NCBI GenBank assembly: GCA_002785065.1
Contig: PFLI01000117.1
Span: 1 to 8,129, forward strand
Direction: 5' to 3'
DNA from: Candidatus Roizmanbacteria bacterium CG_4_10_14_0_8_um_filter_33_9
GTDB lineage: Bacteria > Patescibacteriota > Microgenomatia > UBA1406 > GWC2-37-13
DNA length: 8,129 nucleotides
Shown here piece after piece: positions 7,310 to 8,129 of this stretch. The notes beneath the pieces are model-generated. The model did not search any database. It was given only the letters and a program-made list of their open reading frames with translations, and was not told where the DNA came from. The position numbers and the translations under genes were made by a program. Every line of letters starts with the position of its first letter. Position 1 is the first letter of the stretch.

Positions 7310-7320
7310 TCACCTCCTTT
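7310..7320 (-). promoter_or_regulatory. Strong Shine-Dalgarno site of rplL
   Basis: AAAGGAGGTGA lies 7 nt upstream of the rplL ATG and is a full-length match to the usual 16S rRNA 3' end. It fixes the rplL start and stands out because rplJ, gyrB, hppA and gyrA lack a recognisable site and folD has only a weak purine stretch. Extra initiation here would favour L7/L12 over L10 from the same mRNA. Confidence 0.9.
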
Positions 7321-7354
7321 TAAATGTTAAATTCTAAATCTTAAATCCAAAACA

Positions 7355-7894
7355 TTAATTCTTTGCTTTTGCATTCAAAATATAAACCAGTTTTTGAGTA
7401 TTGAATTTTATTGCATTGATAAAGTGTGACACAGGACTTTTCATACTTCCAATAACGTTAGATAAAAGCACTGTTTTACTGGGAAGCTGGGCAATACTCA
7501 TCATTTTATCTGCGTCGTATGTAACATTGTCTAAGCAACCAAGTCTGAATGAAACAGATTTTTCTTCTTTACTGAAATTAAAGAAAGCATTCATGCCCTC
7601 AGACCAGTCTTTTCCAAAGGTAAGAAGTGCAGAATTTTCTTTTAGATTTAAAACGTGTTTATGAACCTCTTTATATTGTGAAAGTTTTTTATCTTGAGCA
7701 AGTTTGTTAATTGCTTTTTGAAAAAAAGTATTTTTAATTACCTTAAGTTTTGATCCTGATTTTTTTAAAGCTTTTCTCAAAAGTTCCATTTTAATATGTG
7801 AAGTTTTATCAAATTTAAGAAGAGAAAAATGTTGATTTTGTTTTAAAATATCAACGAGTTTAGTAACCTGAAGTTGTTTTTTTATATTTGCCAT
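7355..7894 (-). CDS. rplJ: Large ribosomal subunit protein uL10 (L10)
   Basis: This 179-residue protein is the stalk base, binding the GTPase-associated region of 23S rRNA through its N-terminal domain and carrying L7/L12 dimers on its C-terminal helix. The N-terminus MANIKKQLQV followed by VDILK, the block LRKALKKSGSKLKVIKNTFFQKA (first part about residues 39-56) and the central LPSKTVLLSNVIGSM (from Leu137) match the L10 pattern. The C-terminus LVYILNAKAKN matches the LVYVLNAIAEK end seen in many L10 proteins. The sequence is otherwise divergent and Lys-rich. The start is fixed by an in-frame TGA three codons upstream of the ATG. No good Shine-Dalgarno precedes it; the folded leader upstream suggests translational autocontrol by L10. 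rplK and rplA, frequent upstream neighbours, are absent. Confidence 0.93.
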   Translation of the reverse strand: MANIKKQLQVTKLVDILKQNQHFSLLKFDKTSHIKMELLRKALKKSGSKLKVIKNTFFQKAINKLAQDKKLSQYKEVHKHVLNLKENSALLTFGKDWSEGMNAFFNFSKEEKSVSFRLGCLDNVTYDADKMMSIAQLPSKTVLLSNVIGSMKSPVSHFINAIKFNTQKLVYILNAKAKN

Positions 7895-8000
7895 AGTGTT
7901 TCACTTGCCCCACTTCGCATAAAGCTTCGAGGGGACTCCTTTAGGAAATGATAACATTTTATAGTCTCGCCAAAGGCGGATAAACCTAAAGTCTTGGTGA
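7895..8000 (-). promoter_or_regulatory. Structured rplJ 5' leader, probable L10 autoregulatory leader
   Basis: The predicted transcript starts near 8000-7998 and runs about 104 nt to rplJ. As RNA it can form GAC-TTTAGG (7993-7985) paired with CCTAAA-(GGA bulge)-GTC (7945-7934). Two small hairpins are enclosed: CGCC-TTT-GGCG and AAATG-TTAT-CATTT. A second hairpin at 7934-7908 pairs CCCC with GGGG and contains a symmetric GAA/GAA internal loop and a UUUAU loop. The AGAC-N3-AGG start resembles the L10-binding segment of 23S rRNA and known L10 leaders, as I recall them. No T-tract follows, so translational control is more likely than attenuation. Confidence 0.65.
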
Positions 8001-8006
8001 ATTGAT

Positions 8007-8035
8007 AGTATACTCTTTATATTTCTGAAAATCAA
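8007..8035 (-). promoter_or_regulatory. rplJ-rplL promoter overlapping the upstream transposase stop codon
   Basis: On the minus strand TTGATT (8035-8030), exactly 17 bp and TATACT (8012-8007) form a good sigma70-type promoter. The -35 box includes the TGA stop (8034-8032) of the upstream transposase-like frame. The predicted +1 near 8000-7998 falls at the beginning of the L10-like leader structure, which supports the assignment. Confidence 0.7.
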
Positions 8036-8129
8036 GCATTTGTTAAAGTCGGGTACATCGGTAACAGTTTCTGTTTGTTAACTTGTAACTGATAATACTC
8101 AAAAGGTGACATGTAATCAAGTGTTTGGT
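8032..8129 (-). CDS. C-terminal end of a DDE (rve/IS3- or IS481-like) transposase or integrase, partial
   Basis: An open frame enters at the right edge and ends at TGA (8034-8032), giving 31 full codons that start QTLDYMSPFEYYQLQ and end MYPTLTNA. The edge bases (AC) allow a preceding His, which would complete the RPHQ-L-Y-TP-E-Y signature found near the C-terminus of rve-type DDE transposases. The LPMYPTLT tail also resembles tails of such proteins. The catalytic DDE residues lie outside the window, so it is unknown whether the gene is intact, part of a mobile element, or a remnant. It replaces the rplK-rplA genes often found upstream of rplJ. Confidence 0.65.
   Translation of the reverse strand, partial: QTLDYMSPFEYYQLQVNKQKLLPMYPTLTNA

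Noticed and set aside
7082..7330. Plus-strand Ala/Ser-rich open frame opposite rplL.
   Set aside because: It is the reverse complement of the Ala-rich L7/L12 hinge, whose GCT/GCA codons stay open on the other strand.

Overview
The window reads as a low-GC bacterial chromosome segment in which every recognisable gene lies on the minus strand. From right to left it holds the tail of a transposase-like gene (cut by the window edge), rplJ-rplL (ribosomal proteins L10 and L7/L12), gyrB, hppA (membrane proton-pumping pyrophosphatase), gyrA, and the first 27 codons of a probable folD (cut by the left edge). TGA is a normal stop at the expected C-terminus of GyrA, so the standard code applies. The compact core genes, mostly missing Shine-Dalgarno sequences, a K+-independent-type H+-pyrophosphatase and divergent L10 suggest an uncultivated lineage such as Patescibacteria/CPR, possibly Microgenomates. 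That placement is an inference from style, not a phylogeny.

Right part (6782-8129). The transposase fragment stops at 8032, and the -35 box of a good sigma70-type promoter overlaps that stop codon. About 104 nt of folded leader follow, which I read as an L10 autoregulatory leader. rplJ and rplL come next. rplL alone in the window has a perfect, strong ribosome-binding site, which fits the multi-copy need for L7/L12. After rplL come two unusual hairpins, one an 11-bp perfect inverted repeat over the stop codon and one with a tandem G-A internal loop. A 14-bp intrinsic terminator then ends the unit.

Middle and left (138-6778). Directly after the terminator, a TTTACT-N17-TATAAT promoter sits so close to the gyrB ATG that the mRNA should be leaderless or nearly so. 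gyrB, hppA and gyrA follow with gaps of 42 and 13 bp and no terminator, so they look like one operon. It couples both gyrase subunits to a PPi-driven ion pump, which is an unusual neighbour. A second strong promoter (TTGTAA-N17-TATAAT) is embedded in the last codons and stop of gyrA and should drive folD.

I see no defence system, CRISPR, tRNA or rRNA and no wholly unknown coding system. The main points of interest are regulatory (the leaderless gyrB, the structured rplL 3' UTR, the rplJ leader with a possible 12-codon upstream ORF, and promoters overlapping stop codons) and protein-level (Asn in the GyrB EGDSAGG motif, Asp for Cys in the HppA core motif, and an insertion in GyrA). No gene-free stretch exceeds 300 bases; the largest are 6742-6906 and 7895-8031, and both are described.
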